From positions 1 to 64,000 of the forward strand of contig CALWMN010000012.1 of assembly GCA_944381935.1 (NCBI GenBank): 64,000 bases of DNA, in the 5' to 3' direction. The DNA comes from an uncultured Mediterraneibacter sp. Lineage in GTDB: Bacteria > Bacillota > Clostridia > Lachnospirales > Lachnospiraceae. Positions 41,369 to 49,840 of this stretch are shown in pieces. The notes under the pieces are model-generated. The model searched no databases. It worked only from the letters and a program-made list of their open reading frames with translations, and was not told the origin of the DNA. Positions within the stretch are counted from its first letter, which is position 1; each line of letters begins with the position of its first letter. A program made the translations under genes and the position numbers.

Positions 41369-42235
41369 TCATTCGCCCGCCAGATTTTCTTCACAGTACA
41401 GATTAATCCCGTTCACGATTCCTTCTACCATTTTCTCACGGTAGGACGAATCTGCCATATTCAGGTCATCCTGCTCATTTGTCATGAATCCCATCTCAAG
41501 GATGATCACCGGAACCTGGCTCCAGTTGATCCCCGTCATTGTATCATTTGCCTGCACGCCCAGGTTCTGCATTCCCGTCGCCTCACAATAGGAGTTAAGA
41601 ACAGTTGTGCCCAGCGCGTAGCTCTGGGTGTAAAGACTGCCCACATAGGGGTTCTCCGCTGAACCGACCAGGACAAGGGCGCCGTTTGCATCGGAGCTCT
41701 CGCTTCCATTGGCATGGATCCTGACGACGAAGTCTGCCCCTGCCTCATTGGCAAGCGTCGCCCTCTCTGCGTTGCTGATCGCAGTCTCATTGTCCTCCCT
41801 GGTCATCATCACATCGTACCCCTGTGCTGCCAGTGCATCCCGGAGCATAAGGGCGATATCCAGATTCAGCTGATATTCCGGAATCCCCGAATAGCGCCCT
41901 GACGTGCCTCCTGTAGATTTCGTTTTCATCGTGCTGCTGCCCGGCGCATTGGGCTCCTGCGCGCTCATATCGACGTCCGGGCTCTGGTGCCCCGGATCAA
42001 GGGAGATTAAGATCCCCTTCTTTTCCGGCTCCTGCGTCTCTTCACTGTCCGGTTCTTCCGGCGTCTCCCCCGGTGAAGTATCCCCGGCATTTTCCCCCGG
42101 CGCCTCCTCTTTTGGCAGATCAATCACCAGATCCTTTGCCTCCGGTTCTTCTGCTTCTTTCGCGCACCCGCCTGCGAGCATCGTTCCTGTAAAAAGCAGA
42201 AGCGCAAACATCACACCCATCATTCTCTGTCTCAT
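41369..42235 (-). CDS. N-acetylmuramoyl-L-alanine amidase lipoprotein
   Basis: A 288-residue exported enzyme cutting the amide bond between muramic acid and the stem peptide. The start MRQRMMGVMFALLLFTG leads to a lipobox LAGGC, so it is anchored by lipid after Lgt and signal peptidase II. A Glu/Pro-rich spacer precedes an Amidase_3 domain with zinc ligands in SLDPGHQ and RIHANGS and the catalytic Glu in ILEMGFMTN. The ATG at 42235 is chosen because the signal peptide begins there; an in-frame ATG at 42280 is possible. It sits among the zinc-ribbon sensors, suggesting cell-wall remodelling as their context. Confidence 0.9.
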   Translation of the reverse strand: MRQRMMGVMFALLLFTGTMLAGGCAKEAEEPEAKDLVIDLPKEEAPGENAGDTSPGETPEEPDSEETQEPEKKGILISLDPGHQSPDVDMSAQEPNAPGSSTMKTKSTGGTSGRYSGIPEYQLNLDIALMLRDALAAQGYDVMMTREDNETAISNAERATLANEAGADFVVRIHANGSESSDANGALVLVGSAENPYVGSLYTQSYALGTTVLNSYCEATGMQNLGVQANDTMTGINWSQVPVIILEMGFMTNEQDDLNMADSSYREKMVEGIVNGINLYCEENLAGE

Positions 42236-42272
42236 CTTGTTCTCTCCCCCGTCAGACCCGCAAACCGGTCTG

Positions 42273-43295
42273 CTACTCATACTTTTTTATCAGATCTATA
42301 TTTTTCTTCTCTGTCTCTGACAGCATGGACTCGGAAAAGTCATCCGGGTCTATCGTACCGTTGTACCAGGATTTGGAATCAAAATATGCCTGAAGTTCCG
42401 GATCATCGAACCTTCTCCCATGCCTTGCAAATATTTCATTTCTTGCCAGGCGCAGCTCATCCTTTGAAAGGCTGCTCACTTCGCTTTCTGTCAGAAGCCT
42501 TGTACTGCTGCCCGGCAGGATGTAACCTCCATTATCCTGGGCGGATTTTTCTTCCCCGGAGCCATCCGGCTTCTGCGTCTGGCTCAGCGGCTCTCCCAGA
42601 AGCTGTTTCCCATTCTGGATGTACTGTTCACTGGCGCGCGCCACGCTTTCTTCAAAGGGAGCATAATGCCTTTCCATGTTCTGGATATAACAGATCAGGC
42701 TGCCGTTCTGATAATAGTAGTACACATACGCCCCTGACGCATCTCTCACAGAGGCATAAATGATCTCCTCATTGTCATCAAACAGATATGTTACGACTTC
42801 GTCGCCAAGCTCCTGCGTGAAACGGACCGGCTTCCCGCTCTGGTCATAATAATCCGTCCGCGTATCATCGGAATATTTCACGCAGTCCGGGCCCATGATA
42901 AAGTTGCTCGATTCGTTCCATTTGTCCGCAATCTGGTCAACCACGGCGTCCGCCCCGGATGTCCCAGCCTCTGCCGTCTCCTCTGTTTCTTTCCTGCTCT
43001 GCTGTCCATCCTCTGTCTCCTGCGTGGAACCCTGTGCATCGTCTGCATCCTTCGTCACGCTGTCCGCATCCCTGGTGAGATACCAGTACGTGAATCCGCC
43101 GCCTGCCGCGAGACAGAGGATCACGCAGATGGCCACGATCAGTACGACCGGCTTCTTCCCTTTTCTCTCCGGTTCCTCATAGTCCTCCAGTTCATCCGGC
43201 AGTTCCTCCTCCGGCTCTTCCTGGAGGTTTGTCCCGCAACTCCAGCAGAACCGTGCGCCGTCTTCATTCTCTGATCCACAATTCCAACAATACAT
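42273..43295 (-). CDS. Zinc-ribbon membrane protein with YARHG domain
   Basis: A 340-residue protein. Zinc ribbon CWNCG...CWSCG (residues 3-21), a long acidic linker (EEPEEELPDELEDYEEPE), one transmembrane helix (about 50-70, VVLIVAICVILCLAAGG) and an external part. The last 70 residues form a YARHG domain with ELRLARNEIFARHGRRF and FSESMLSETEKKNIDLI, a module found on extracellular proteins and thought to bind cell wall. Function unknown. AAAGGAG lies 8 bases before ATG. It lies 17 bases after the 46-aa membrane protein gene. Confidence 0.85.
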   Translation of the reverse strand: MYCWNCGSENEDGARFCWSCGTNLQEEPEEELPDELEDYEEPERKGKKPVVLIVAICVILCLAAGGGFTYWYLTRDADSVTKDADDAQGSTQETEDGQQSRKETEETAEAGTSGADAVVDQIADKWNESSNFIMGPDCVKYSDDTRTDYYDQSGKPVRFTQELGDEVVTYLFDDNEEIIYASVRDASGAYVYYYYQNGSLICYIQNMERHYAPFEESVARASEQYIQNGKQLLGEPLSQTQKPDGSGEEKSAQDNGGYILPGSSTRLLTESEVSSLSKDELRLARNEIFARHGRRFDDPELQAYFDSKSWYNGTIDPDDFSESMLSETEKKNIDLIKKYE

Positions 43296-43312
43296 CTTCC
43301 CACTCCTTTGTA

Positions 43313-43453
43313 TTATTCCGTTTCAATCTGTTTAAGAAGCCTTCTCCTCTGCCCGGGGAATACCACTGCCGTCGCAATCAGCCCTGCCAGGCATCCCACC
43401 GCTCCGATAATCCCTGTCAAAGCCAGGATGAGTCCCGGCGTCACCTCAATCAT
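43313..43453 (-). CDS. Small single-pass membrane protein (46 aa)
   Basis: A 46-codon gene beginning MIEVTPGLILALTG, with one helix (about residues 6-30) and a positively charged cytoplasmic tail containing PGQRRRLLKQIE. The ATG overlaps the kinase stop codon by 4 bases (ATGA), and AAGGAGG sits 9 bases upstream inside the kinase gene, so translation is coupled. A partner or regulator of the kinase is a reasonable guess; no known family is recognised. Confidence 0.7.
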   Translation of the reverse strand: MIEVTPGLILALTGIIGAVGCLAGLIATAVVFPGQRRRLLKQIETE

Positions 43454-45462
43454 GGCAGCCATCCTCCTTCCTTTACCTGCCGGTAGACATCTTCCAAAAG
43501 CGTCATCTCACTGTCTTCATTATTGTCCTTCCTCTGCTCCTCATACAGCTGTTCCGCTTTCCCGTAATACTCCGCAAACTGTGTATAATCACGGCCTGCA
43601 TTTTCTTTTGATGCCTGTTTATCTATCTCCAGGAACGCATATCTCATGAAAATATTATAGTCCTCGCCATACAGCCTCAGCATCTCATCCGCCGTCTGTT
43701 CTGCCCGGCTGATATCTCCAAGCTTTTCATATACGATGGCAAGCGTATCATACGTATGGTAAGTCCCCCATCCCTGTGCGACCATGTCCTCAAGAATCTG
43801 CGCCGCTTCCTGCCTGTAAGTGCCATTCCCGCTTTTATCCGCCAGTTCAATATCGATGCCTGCCAGGCTTTCAAGAATCTGCATCTGGTTTTCTACCGGC
43901 AGAGCCTCTTTTGCCTCAAGCAGGATGGTCCGCTGTGTGACGTCGCTGCCCTTTTCCTCATAAATGGAGTTCATCACAAGATATGCCCTTGCTTTCATCT
44001 CATTGTCTTCTGTAAGGTCAATACACGTCCTGAACTCCAGCAGGGCAGCGTCAAGCCTTCCGAGTGCTTTTTCAATCTCCCCTCTGGCGTAATAGATGGA
44101 ATCCTCCTGCAATCCGTAATCGACTGCCTCCTGCAGGATTTCCTGTGCCGCTTTCTCTTCCCCGTTGTACGCCAGGGCGATGGCATAGTCCCTGTAATAC
44201 TCGGTTTTTCTGGTCCCCAGGCGGAATACCTCCTCATACGCCCTGACGGACTCCCGGTACTGTCCCAGCCTGAAATAGCTGTCCGCCTCCAGATAATAGA
44301 CATCTGCCATCCTCGCCTGGTTCAGATCCAGATCTTCATTGCTGCAGATGTCATACTCGACAAAAGAAATACACTCTTCATATTTTTCCTGTTCATACAG
44401 GGAACACGTATTCTGGTAATAGCTCTCCAGTGCGCCCGGGAGCAGGGACACCGCTTCCATGTATGTCTCTTCCTGCTCCTCATACTCCCCGCTGTTCCTC
44501 AGCCTGATCTGTTCCTCCACGAGAGCGTTGTATCTGCGCGTCTTTTCAAGGTTCATCCTGTGTATCCCGTACCCGCCCAGCACAATAAATCCTGCCATCA
44601 GGACCGCAAGACCGATCCGGACTGCCATCTGGCGGCGCAAAAGCCTCTGATATCTTTTATCCTTCCTGGAAATATTCTCGAACCCACGGAACATTTCCAC
44701 TGCCGTCTGGTAACGTTGTTTCGGGTCAATCTTTGTCGCTTTGCCGATGACTTCTGCAAATGCCTCACCCGTACATTGTATCAGGAGCTTTTTGTTTATC
44801 TTTTCCCTGTAGTCTCCAAGCTTCTGTCCCGTTGCCAGATGATAGAAAGCCGCCCCTGCGCTGTACAGATCCGACCTCTCGTCGATCCTGGTGTGCCTGG
44901 GGATTCCCTGGGCGGACTTGCTGCCAAGTGCGATAATATACTGTTCCGGGGAGGTGTATCCGTTCGTGTACCCCAGCACAGCTGTCTCATCGAGATAAAA
45001 AGCAATGTTAAAGTCGATCAGGCAGATATTCCCCTCAGGGGTCAGCATGATATTGGCAGGCTTGATATCCCCGTGTATCACAGGCGGTTTCTGCTTATGC
45101 AGGTAATTGAGCGCACTGCACACCTGCATCCCCCACCGAGCAAGCTCTTTCTGGGTAAAACGCCTTCCCTCCTGTAAAAGCTGGGCGAAGGATTTCCCGG
45201 GGATGTAACTCATCACCGTATAAATATCCCCGTCCATTTCAAGGAAATCCAGCACCTGAGGCAGATAGGAATGATGGAGCTTCTTCAGGATATCGACTTC
45301 CTGCCGGTTTACCGCAGGGGAAATGCTCCTGCTGTGCATCTTCTTCAATACGACTTCCTGCTTAAGCCTTCTGTGGTATGCCTTATAGACTACGCCTCCC
45401 GACCCTTCTCCGAGTTTCTCAAGTATCTCATATGTTTCGGAGAAATCTTTTCGTATATCCAT
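43450..45462 (-). CDS. Transmembrane Ser/Thr protein kinase with external TPR repeats
   Basis: A 670-residue protein. The kinase domain spans about residues 8-270: G-loop GEGSGGVV (18-25), Lys40 in VVLKK, HGDIKPANIML (130-140) and DFN (150-152). The catalytic Asp, Lys and Asn are present, so activity is likely, but the HRD Arg is Gly and DFG is DFN. A transmembrane helix (about 281-301) is followed by roughly ten TPR-like helix pairs facing outward (about 310-650). It follows an FHA gene by one base, and that protein could bind its phosphorylated targets. Start at 45462 chosen at the motif-bearing N terminus. Confidence 0.9.
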   Translation of the reverse strand: MDIRKDFSETYEILEKLGEGSGGVVYKAYHRRLKQEVVLKKMHSRSISPAVNRQEVDILKKLHHSYLPQVLDFLEMDGDIYTVMSYIPGKSFAQLLQEGRRFTQKELARWGMQVCSALNYLHKQKPPVIHGDIKPANIMLTPEGNICLIDFNIAFYLDETAVLGYTNGYTSPEQYIIALGSKSAQGIPRHTRIDERSDLYSAGAAFYHLATGQKLGDYREKINKKLLIQCTGEAFAEVIGKATKIDPKQRYQTAVEMFRGFENISRKDKRYQRLLRRQMAVRIGLAVLMAGFIVLGGYGIHRMNLEKTRRYNALVEEQIRLRNSGEYEEQEETYMEAVSLLPGALESYYQNTCSLYEQEKYEECISFVEYDICSNEDLDLNQARMADVYYLEADSYFRLGQYRESVRAYEEVFRLGTRKTEYYRDYAIALAYNGEEKAAQEILQEAVDYGLQEDSIYYARGEIEKALGRLDAALLEFRTCIDLTEDNEMKARAYLVMNSIYEEKGSDVTQRTILLEAKEALPVENQMQILESLAGIDIELADKSGNGTYRQEAAQILEDMVAQGWGTYHTYDTLAIVYEKLGDISRAEQTADEMLRLYGEDYNIFMRYAFLEIDKQASKENAGRDYTQFAEYYGKAEQLYEEQRKDNNEDSEMTLLEDVYRQVKEGGWLP

Positions 45463-45463
45463 C

Positions 45464-45883
45464 CTACAGCCCTTCCCTGACCATAAACTCAAACTGTTCG
45501 TCTTCCGACAGGCGGAATATCATCCCGTCTGTCAGCTTTACCTCGGACAGAATACGCTGCCCGTTTACAAACACATGGTTGGCTGACTGCATATCCTCAA
45601 GCCAGCATCCGTCCGCCTTGAGATGAATCATCGCGTGTCTGCGGCTCACCGTCGGATTATCGCTGACGGCAAAATCCGCATCCGATGATTTCCCGATGAC
45701 AAAGCCGTCCTTTTTCACCTCTGACCTTTCCCCCGTTTTCAAACGCCTGACAAAAAAGCGCAGCTTCTTTTTCACCGGTTTAACAGGATCCCGGATGATA
45801 ATATTGCCGGAAAAGCCTTCTCTTCCGGCTGCCGGGATTCTGACCTTCGACCGGTCTTCCCAGCCTTTCAAAAAATCTCTCAT
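45464..45883 (-). CDS. FHA-domain protein
   Basis: A 139-residue cytoplasmic phosphothreonine-binding protein. The FHA core (about residues 55-135) shows FVIGKSSDADFAV, the SRRHAMI signature and NHVFVNGQRI, with Arg, Ser and Asn residues for phosphopeptide binding. The N-terminal part is basic and unclassified. GGGAGG lies 9 bases before ATG. It ends one base before the kinase start codon, a close pairing that suggests the two work together. Confidence 0.92.
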   Translation of the reverse strand: MRDFLKGWEDRSKVRIPAAGREGFSGNIIIRDPVKPVKKKLRFFVRRLKTGERSEVKKDGFVIGKSSDADFAVSDNPTVSRRHAMIHLKADGCWLEDMQSANHVFVNGQRILSEVKLTDGMIFRLSEDEQFEFMVREGL

Positions 45884-45920
45884 AACCTTGTACCTCCCGG
45901 AACAATTCAGTCTGCGGCTT

Positions 45921-46337
45921 CTATCCCATATACTTGTAGATCAGGCTGTCCACAACCGGGATCGGGAGGGACCTTCTCCTTAGCGCCTTGATCCCCAGGG
46001 CGATGAAAAGGATGTATTCCACAATATCCAGGATCTCTGTCAGCAAATAGATAATCTTGGAAAATGTGTTGAATGTAAACGCCACAGAGAACATACCCAG
46101 GAAGGAACTGATCACCCCGAGTACATCCGGGAAAAACCCGATAACCGTATCGATCAGGGAGAAGAGGACCATCAGGATGACCGCCTTGATACTGGACCTT
46201 CTCAGCCACTCATCGTCTTCCACAAGCAGCACATATGCTGTCAGCACGATCGCCACAAGATATCCCCCGAACAATCCTGTAAAATAAATCGCTGACGCCA
46301 GCAGCCCGAATGGAATCCCTAATTTTGTTTTCTGCAT
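45921..46337 (-). CDS. Multi-pass membrane protein of unknown function
   Basis: A 138-residue protein with about three or four hydrophobic helices: LASAIYFTGLFGGYLVAIVL, SIKAVILMVLFSLIDTVIGF, a central helix at VLGVISSFLGMFSVAF, and IVEYILFIALGIKAL. It ends RRRSLPIPVVDSLIYKYMG. The layout resembles small DUF4870/TMEM-like proteins, but I do not recognise a family with confidence. AGGAGG lies 8 bases before ATG. It lies between lgt and the FHA gene. Confidence 0.72.
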   Translation of the reverse strand: MQKTKLGIPFGLLASAIYFTGLFGGYLVAIVLTAYVLLVEDDEWLRRSSIKAVILMVLFSLIDTVIGFFPDVLGVISSFLGMFSVAFTFNTFSKIIYLLTEILDIVEYILFIALGIKALRRRSLPIPVVDSLIYKYMG

Positions 46338-46380
46338 GTTAATTTCCTCCTCAACTCATAAATTTTACTCTCTTATTTGC

Positions 46381-47340
46381 TTACTTGTCTTTAAACTTAA
46401 ATATCCTGTCTTTGGATCTCGGCCTCTTTTTCCCCACAACCTTATCCGGCAGCGGTTCATACTGTGTCTGCGTCTTCATCATGGGCATGCGTTTGTGGTT
46501 TTTGCGCAGGAACAGAAGCGCTGCCCCGGCAAAGAGAACGACACATCCCGCAAGAAGCTGAGACACCGGAAGCCCGACCCCCGGAAGCAGGAGCTGATCC
46601 GTGCGCAGTCCTTCAATCCACACACGCCCCAGACCGTACCCGAAGATATACAGAAGGAACAATTCTCCCTCATATTTCTTACGTTTCCTGTAGAGTACAA
46701 GAATCACCAGAAGTGCGCAGCACCAGAGAGATTCGTAGAGAAACGTGGGGTGGACCTGGATGTAGCTCACTCCATCTATCCTCTCCATATGCTCACGCAT
46801 CTGCCCTGTCACATCTCCTGAGCGCACCGCATCAAGGGGAAGCCGCATGGCAAAGAGGCTGTCCGTATATTCACCGAAGGCTTCTCTGTTAAAGAAGTTG
46901 CCCCAACGGCCAAGCATCTGCCCGTTCAGGATCGCCATTGCCACGGTATCCAGGATCTGGAACGGCGAGAGGCGCTTGATCCTCGCCAGGATGAACACGG
47001 CGAGGACCGCTCCGATCACGCCGCCGTAAATGGCAAGCCCTCCCTCTCTTAAGTTCAGGATATCCAGAATATTGTCCTTGTACATATCCCAGGAAAAGAC
47101 CACGTAATAGATCCTTGCCCCGGCAATTCCCGCGATCACGCCTATGATTCCCATGTCAAGATAATCCTCCGGGTTCTGTCTTGTGCGTTTCGCCTCGGAA
47201 GTCGCGATCAGAAACCCGATCAGGATCGCTGTCCCTATAATAATTCCATAGTATGCGATCTCAAACCCAAAGACGCTGACGCTTTTCCCCACATGGCTGA
47301 GATAAATTCCCAGATTTGGGAAGCTGATATCATAATGCAT
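46381..47340 (-). CDS. lgt: Prolipoprotein diacylglyceryl transferase
   Basis: A 319-residue membrane enzyme that attaches diacylglycerol to the lipobox Cys of prolipoproteins. Seven or so helices; the signature GRWGNFFNREAFG (about residues 137-149), YGGVIGAVLAVF and HPTFLYESLW are present. A basic C-terminal tail (KKRPRSKDRIFKFKDK) is longer than in E. coli. The amidase lipoprotein downstream in the same run is a direct substrate candidate. Confidence 0.95.
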   Translation of the reverse strand: MHYDISFPNLGIYLSHVGKSVSVFGFEIAYYGIIIGTAILIGFLIATSEAKRTRQNPEDYLDMGIIGVIAGIAGARIYYVVFSWDMYKDNILDILNLREGGLAIYGGVIGAVLAVFILARIKRLSPFQILDTVAMAILNGQMLGRWGNFFNREAFGEYTDSLFAMRLPLDAVRSGDVTGQMREHMERIDGVSYIQVHPTFLYESLWCCALLVILVLYRKRKKYEGELFLLYIFGYGLGRVWIEGLRTDQLLLPGVGLPVSQLLAGCVVLFAGAALLFLRKNHKRMPMMKTQTQYEPLPDKVVGKKRPRSKDRIFKFKDK

Positions 47341-47402
47341 ACCTGTACTCCCTTCTTTTGGCGCAGTTTAGTCAGACCTCTTCATCTGCTTTCGGACTGC
47401 CC

Positions 47403-48500
47403 CTATACATTAAACCGAAACAGCATGATATCGCCGTCCCGGACGACATAATCCTTGCCCTCCAGACGGATCAGTCCCTTTTCTTTTGCCGCAGCATGGG
47501 AGCCGCACGCCATGAGGTCGTCATAGCTTATCACCTCTGCACGGATAAACCCCCTCTCAAAATCAGAATGGATCTTTCCTGCCGCCTGGGGTGCTTTTGT
47601 CCCCCTCTTTATCGTCCAGGCGCGTACCTCCGGCTCTCCTGCCGTCAGATAGCTGATCAGGCCCAGTAGATGGTAGCTTGCCCTGATCAGTTTCTCAAGC
47701 CCGGATTCTTCAAGTCCCAGGTCGTCCAGGAACATCTTTTTCTCATCGTCGTCAAGCTGGGCGATTTCTTCCTCTATCTCCGCACATACGACGAACACTT
47801 CACAGCCTTCCTGCCCCGCGTATTCCCGCACTGCCTGCACCCCGGCGTTGGACGCCCCGTCATCTGCCAGGTCGTCCTCTGATACGTTTGCCGCAAAAAT
47901 CACCGGCTTTGCCGTGAGCAGATTATAGCCGCCAAGCCACTCCAGCTCCTCCTCATCCTCCGTCTCAAAGCTCTTCGCCAGTTTGTTCTCCTCCAGATGC
48001 GCCTTCACTCTCTCAAGGAACTCCAGTTCTTTTGCCGCCGTCTTATCATTGCGGGACAGCTTGACGGTCCTGGATATCCGTCTCTCCAGGATCTCCAGAT
48101 CGGAAAATATCAGCTCAAGGTTGATCGTCTCAATATCGCGCATCGGGTCAATGCTCCCGTCAACATGGACGATATTGCTGTTCTCAAAACATCTCACCAC
48201 ATGGACGATCGCATCGACCTCGCGGATGTTCGCAAGAAACTGATTCCCCAGGCCCTCTCCCTGGGAAGCCCCTTTTACCAGTCCCGCAATATCGACAAAC
48301 TCTATCGTCGCAGGTATTATTTTTTTCGTATGGTACATCTCTCCGAGGACTTCCAGCCGTTTATCCGGAACCGTCACGACCCCGATATTCGGGTCGATCG
48401 TGCAGAACGGATAATTTGCCGATTCTGCCCCCGCCTTTGTAAGGGAATTAAACAATGTACTTTTGCCCACATTCGGCAATCCCACAATTCCTAACTTCAT
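47403..48500 (-). CDS. ychF: Redox-regulated ATPase YchF (Obg-like)
   Basis: A 365-residue cytoplasmic P-loop protein of the OLA1/YchF family, which binds ATP rather than GTP and associates with ribosomes. G1 GLPNVGKST (7-15) with the adjacent NYPFCTIDPN, G3 DIAGLVKGAS, a central coiled coil and the C-terminal TGS domain (RAWTIKRGTKAPQAAGKIHSD-type) are present. Start at 48500 follows AAGGAG; an in-frame start at 48569 would add 23 residues not in the family. Confidence 0.96.
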   Translation of the reverse strand: MKLGIVGLPNVGKSTLFNSLTKAGAESANYPFCTIDPNIGVVTVPDKRLEVLGEMYHTKKIIPATIEFVDIAGLVKGASQGEGLGNQFLANIREVDAIVHVVRCFENSNIVHVDGSIDPMRDIETINLELIFSDLEILERRISRTVKLSRNDKTAAKELEFLERVKAHLEENKLAKSFETEDEEELEWLGGYNLLTAKPVIFAANVSEDDLADDGASNAGVQAVREYAGQEGCEVFVVCAEIEEEIAQLDDDEKKMFLDDLGLEESGLEKLIRASYHLLGLISYLTAGEPEVRAWTIKRGTKAPQAAGKIHSDFERGFIRAEVISYDDLMACGSHAAAKEKGLIRLEGKDYVVRDGDIMLFRFNV

Positions 48501-48528
48501 GATCTTCTCCTTCTTGGTTCGTTCTGTC

Positions 48529-49182
48529 TTAATCTCTTGTCTCCATGAGGATGACAACCCCATAGGCAAATGTTATCTCGACCGTATCTTCCGCAAACTC
48601 ATTGCTCACGCAGAGGCTCCCGTATGGCTTCAGGATATGGTTTTTCAGGGGATATTTTGCTCCCGCTATGCTGAAATCATCCACCGGGATCTCCAGAGGA
48701 AACACGGAAAAAAAAGGGCCGAACGCCTCCTCCCTTTTCAGCGTAATCCCGTGGTCGATCAGGCGTATCTGGTTATGGCTATCCACGATTCTGGCGTCCA
48801 CCCCCGCGTCAAGCGCCACCTTAAGGCACTGTACATTCGCCCACAGGTGGTCCACACGTTTGCCTGTTCCGCCCAGGATCCAGATCTCCCTTCGGTGGAG
48901 TCCCAGGCAGAGTCTGAGTGCAATCTCGGTATCCGACGCATCCTTCACGGGATTAAACTCCCGGATCGGCACATTCGTCTCTTCCCTGTAGTAATGCACC
49001 AGCCGGTTCGGCGTACTGTCAAAATCCCCGACAATATAATCCGGCATAATATCATGGTCGTACAGGAACACCAGGCCTCTGTCCACACCGATAATAAATT
49101 CCGTATCCTCGCTTTTTAATATGGACAGGGCAAACTCTTCTTCCAGAAGCCCCCCGCTTACAATTACAGTCCTCTTACTCAT
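48529..49182 (-). CDS. thiN: Thiamine pyrophosphokinase
   Basis: A 217-residue enzyme transferring pyrophosphate from ATP to thiamine, giving thiamine pyrophosphate, the cofactor needed by the PFOR in this window. GVDRGL, YIVGDFDS, KDASDTEIAL and LGGTGKRVDHLWAN are the family motifs. The start overlaps the rpe stop by 8 bases. Its place after rsgA and rpe is the usual one in Firmicutes, so a thiamine riboswitch is not expected and none is seen. Confidence 0.94.
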   Translation of the reverse strand: MSKRTVIVSGGLLEEEFALSILKSEDTEFIIGVDRGLVFLYDHDIMPDYIVGDFDSTPNRLVHYYREETNVPIREFNPVKDASDTEIALRLCLGLHRREIWILGGTGKRVDHLWANVQCLKVALDAGVDARIVDSHNQIRLIDHGITLKREEAFGPFFSVFPLEIPVDDFSIAGAKYPLKNHILKPYGSLCVSNEFAEDTVEITFAYGVVILMETRD

Positions 49183-49837
49183 AGGTTCTCAATATCTCCA
49201 TAAACTCAACTGTATTTTTTCTGATATCCCCCTTAAAAACGCCTGATCCAGAGACGATCACATTCGCCCCTGCCTGAAGCACGTCCCCCACATTAGAATG
49301 ATAGAGCCCTCCATCCACCTCAATATCCTTCTCAATGCCTCTCTCGTCAAGCCTCTTTCTCAGATCCCGGATCCGTCCCAGGGAATCCGGGATAAAGGAC
49401 TGCCCGCCGAACCCCGGCTCCACGCTCATCATCAGGAACATTTCTGCCTGATCGAAATACGGCTCCAGCGCTTCTACAGGCGTCCCCGGCTTTATGGAGA
49501 TTCCCGCCTTTTTCCCGCACCCGTGGATCTTATCCAGGGCAGCTCCGGGATCCTCACATGCCTCCAGGTGGATCGTGATGATATCGGCGCCGCATTGTGC
49601 GAACTCTTCCACGTAGCGTGCGGGCTCCGTGATCATAAGATGGACGTCCATCACCTGCCCGGTTGCCCCCCGGATGGAGGACAGCACCGGCATCCCGAAG
49701 GATATGCTCGGCACGAAGATCCCGTCCATCACATCAAAATGAATATACTCTGCACCCGATTCTTCTGTTGCTTTCATCTGCTCTCCCAGCGTCTTGAAAT
49801 CTGCTGACAGAATGGATGGAGCTAAAATTCTTCTCAT
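49175..49837 (-). CDS. rpe: Ribulose-phosphate 3-epimerase
   Basis: A 220-residue TIM-barrel enzyme of the pentose phosphate pathway interconverting ribulose 5-phosphate and xylulose 5-phosphate. Family motifs: APSILSADF, HFDVMDG with the catalytic Asp, MDVHLMI, EPGFGGQSFI and EVDGGL for metal and phosphate. Full length. GAGG lies 8 bases before ATG, and it starts 3 bases after the rsgA stop codon. Confidence 0.96.
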   Translation of the reverse strand: MRRILAPSILSADFKTLGEQMKATEESGAEYIHFDVMDGIFVPSISFGMPVLSSIRGATGQVMDVHLMITEPARYVEEFAQCGADIITIHLEACEDPGAALDKIHGCGKKAGISIKPGTPVEALEPYFDQAEMFLMMSVEPGFGGQSFIPDSLGRIRDLRKRLDERGIEKDIEVDGGLYHSNVGDVLQAGANVIVSGSGVFKGDIRKNTVEFMEILRTYE

Positions 49838-49840
49838 TGG

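Noticed and set aside
43756..45177. A 473-codon open frame on the plus strand opposite the kinase gene.
   Set aside because: It is antisense to a clear kinase/TPR protein, lacks a ribosome site and shows no recognisable domain; its residue mix (many Cys, His, Leu) is typical of the reverse strand of GC-biased codons.
48529..49837. A thiamine pyrophosphate riboswitch near thiN.
   Set aside because: thiN is inside a dense operon overlapping rpe; no THI-box-like sequence is present.
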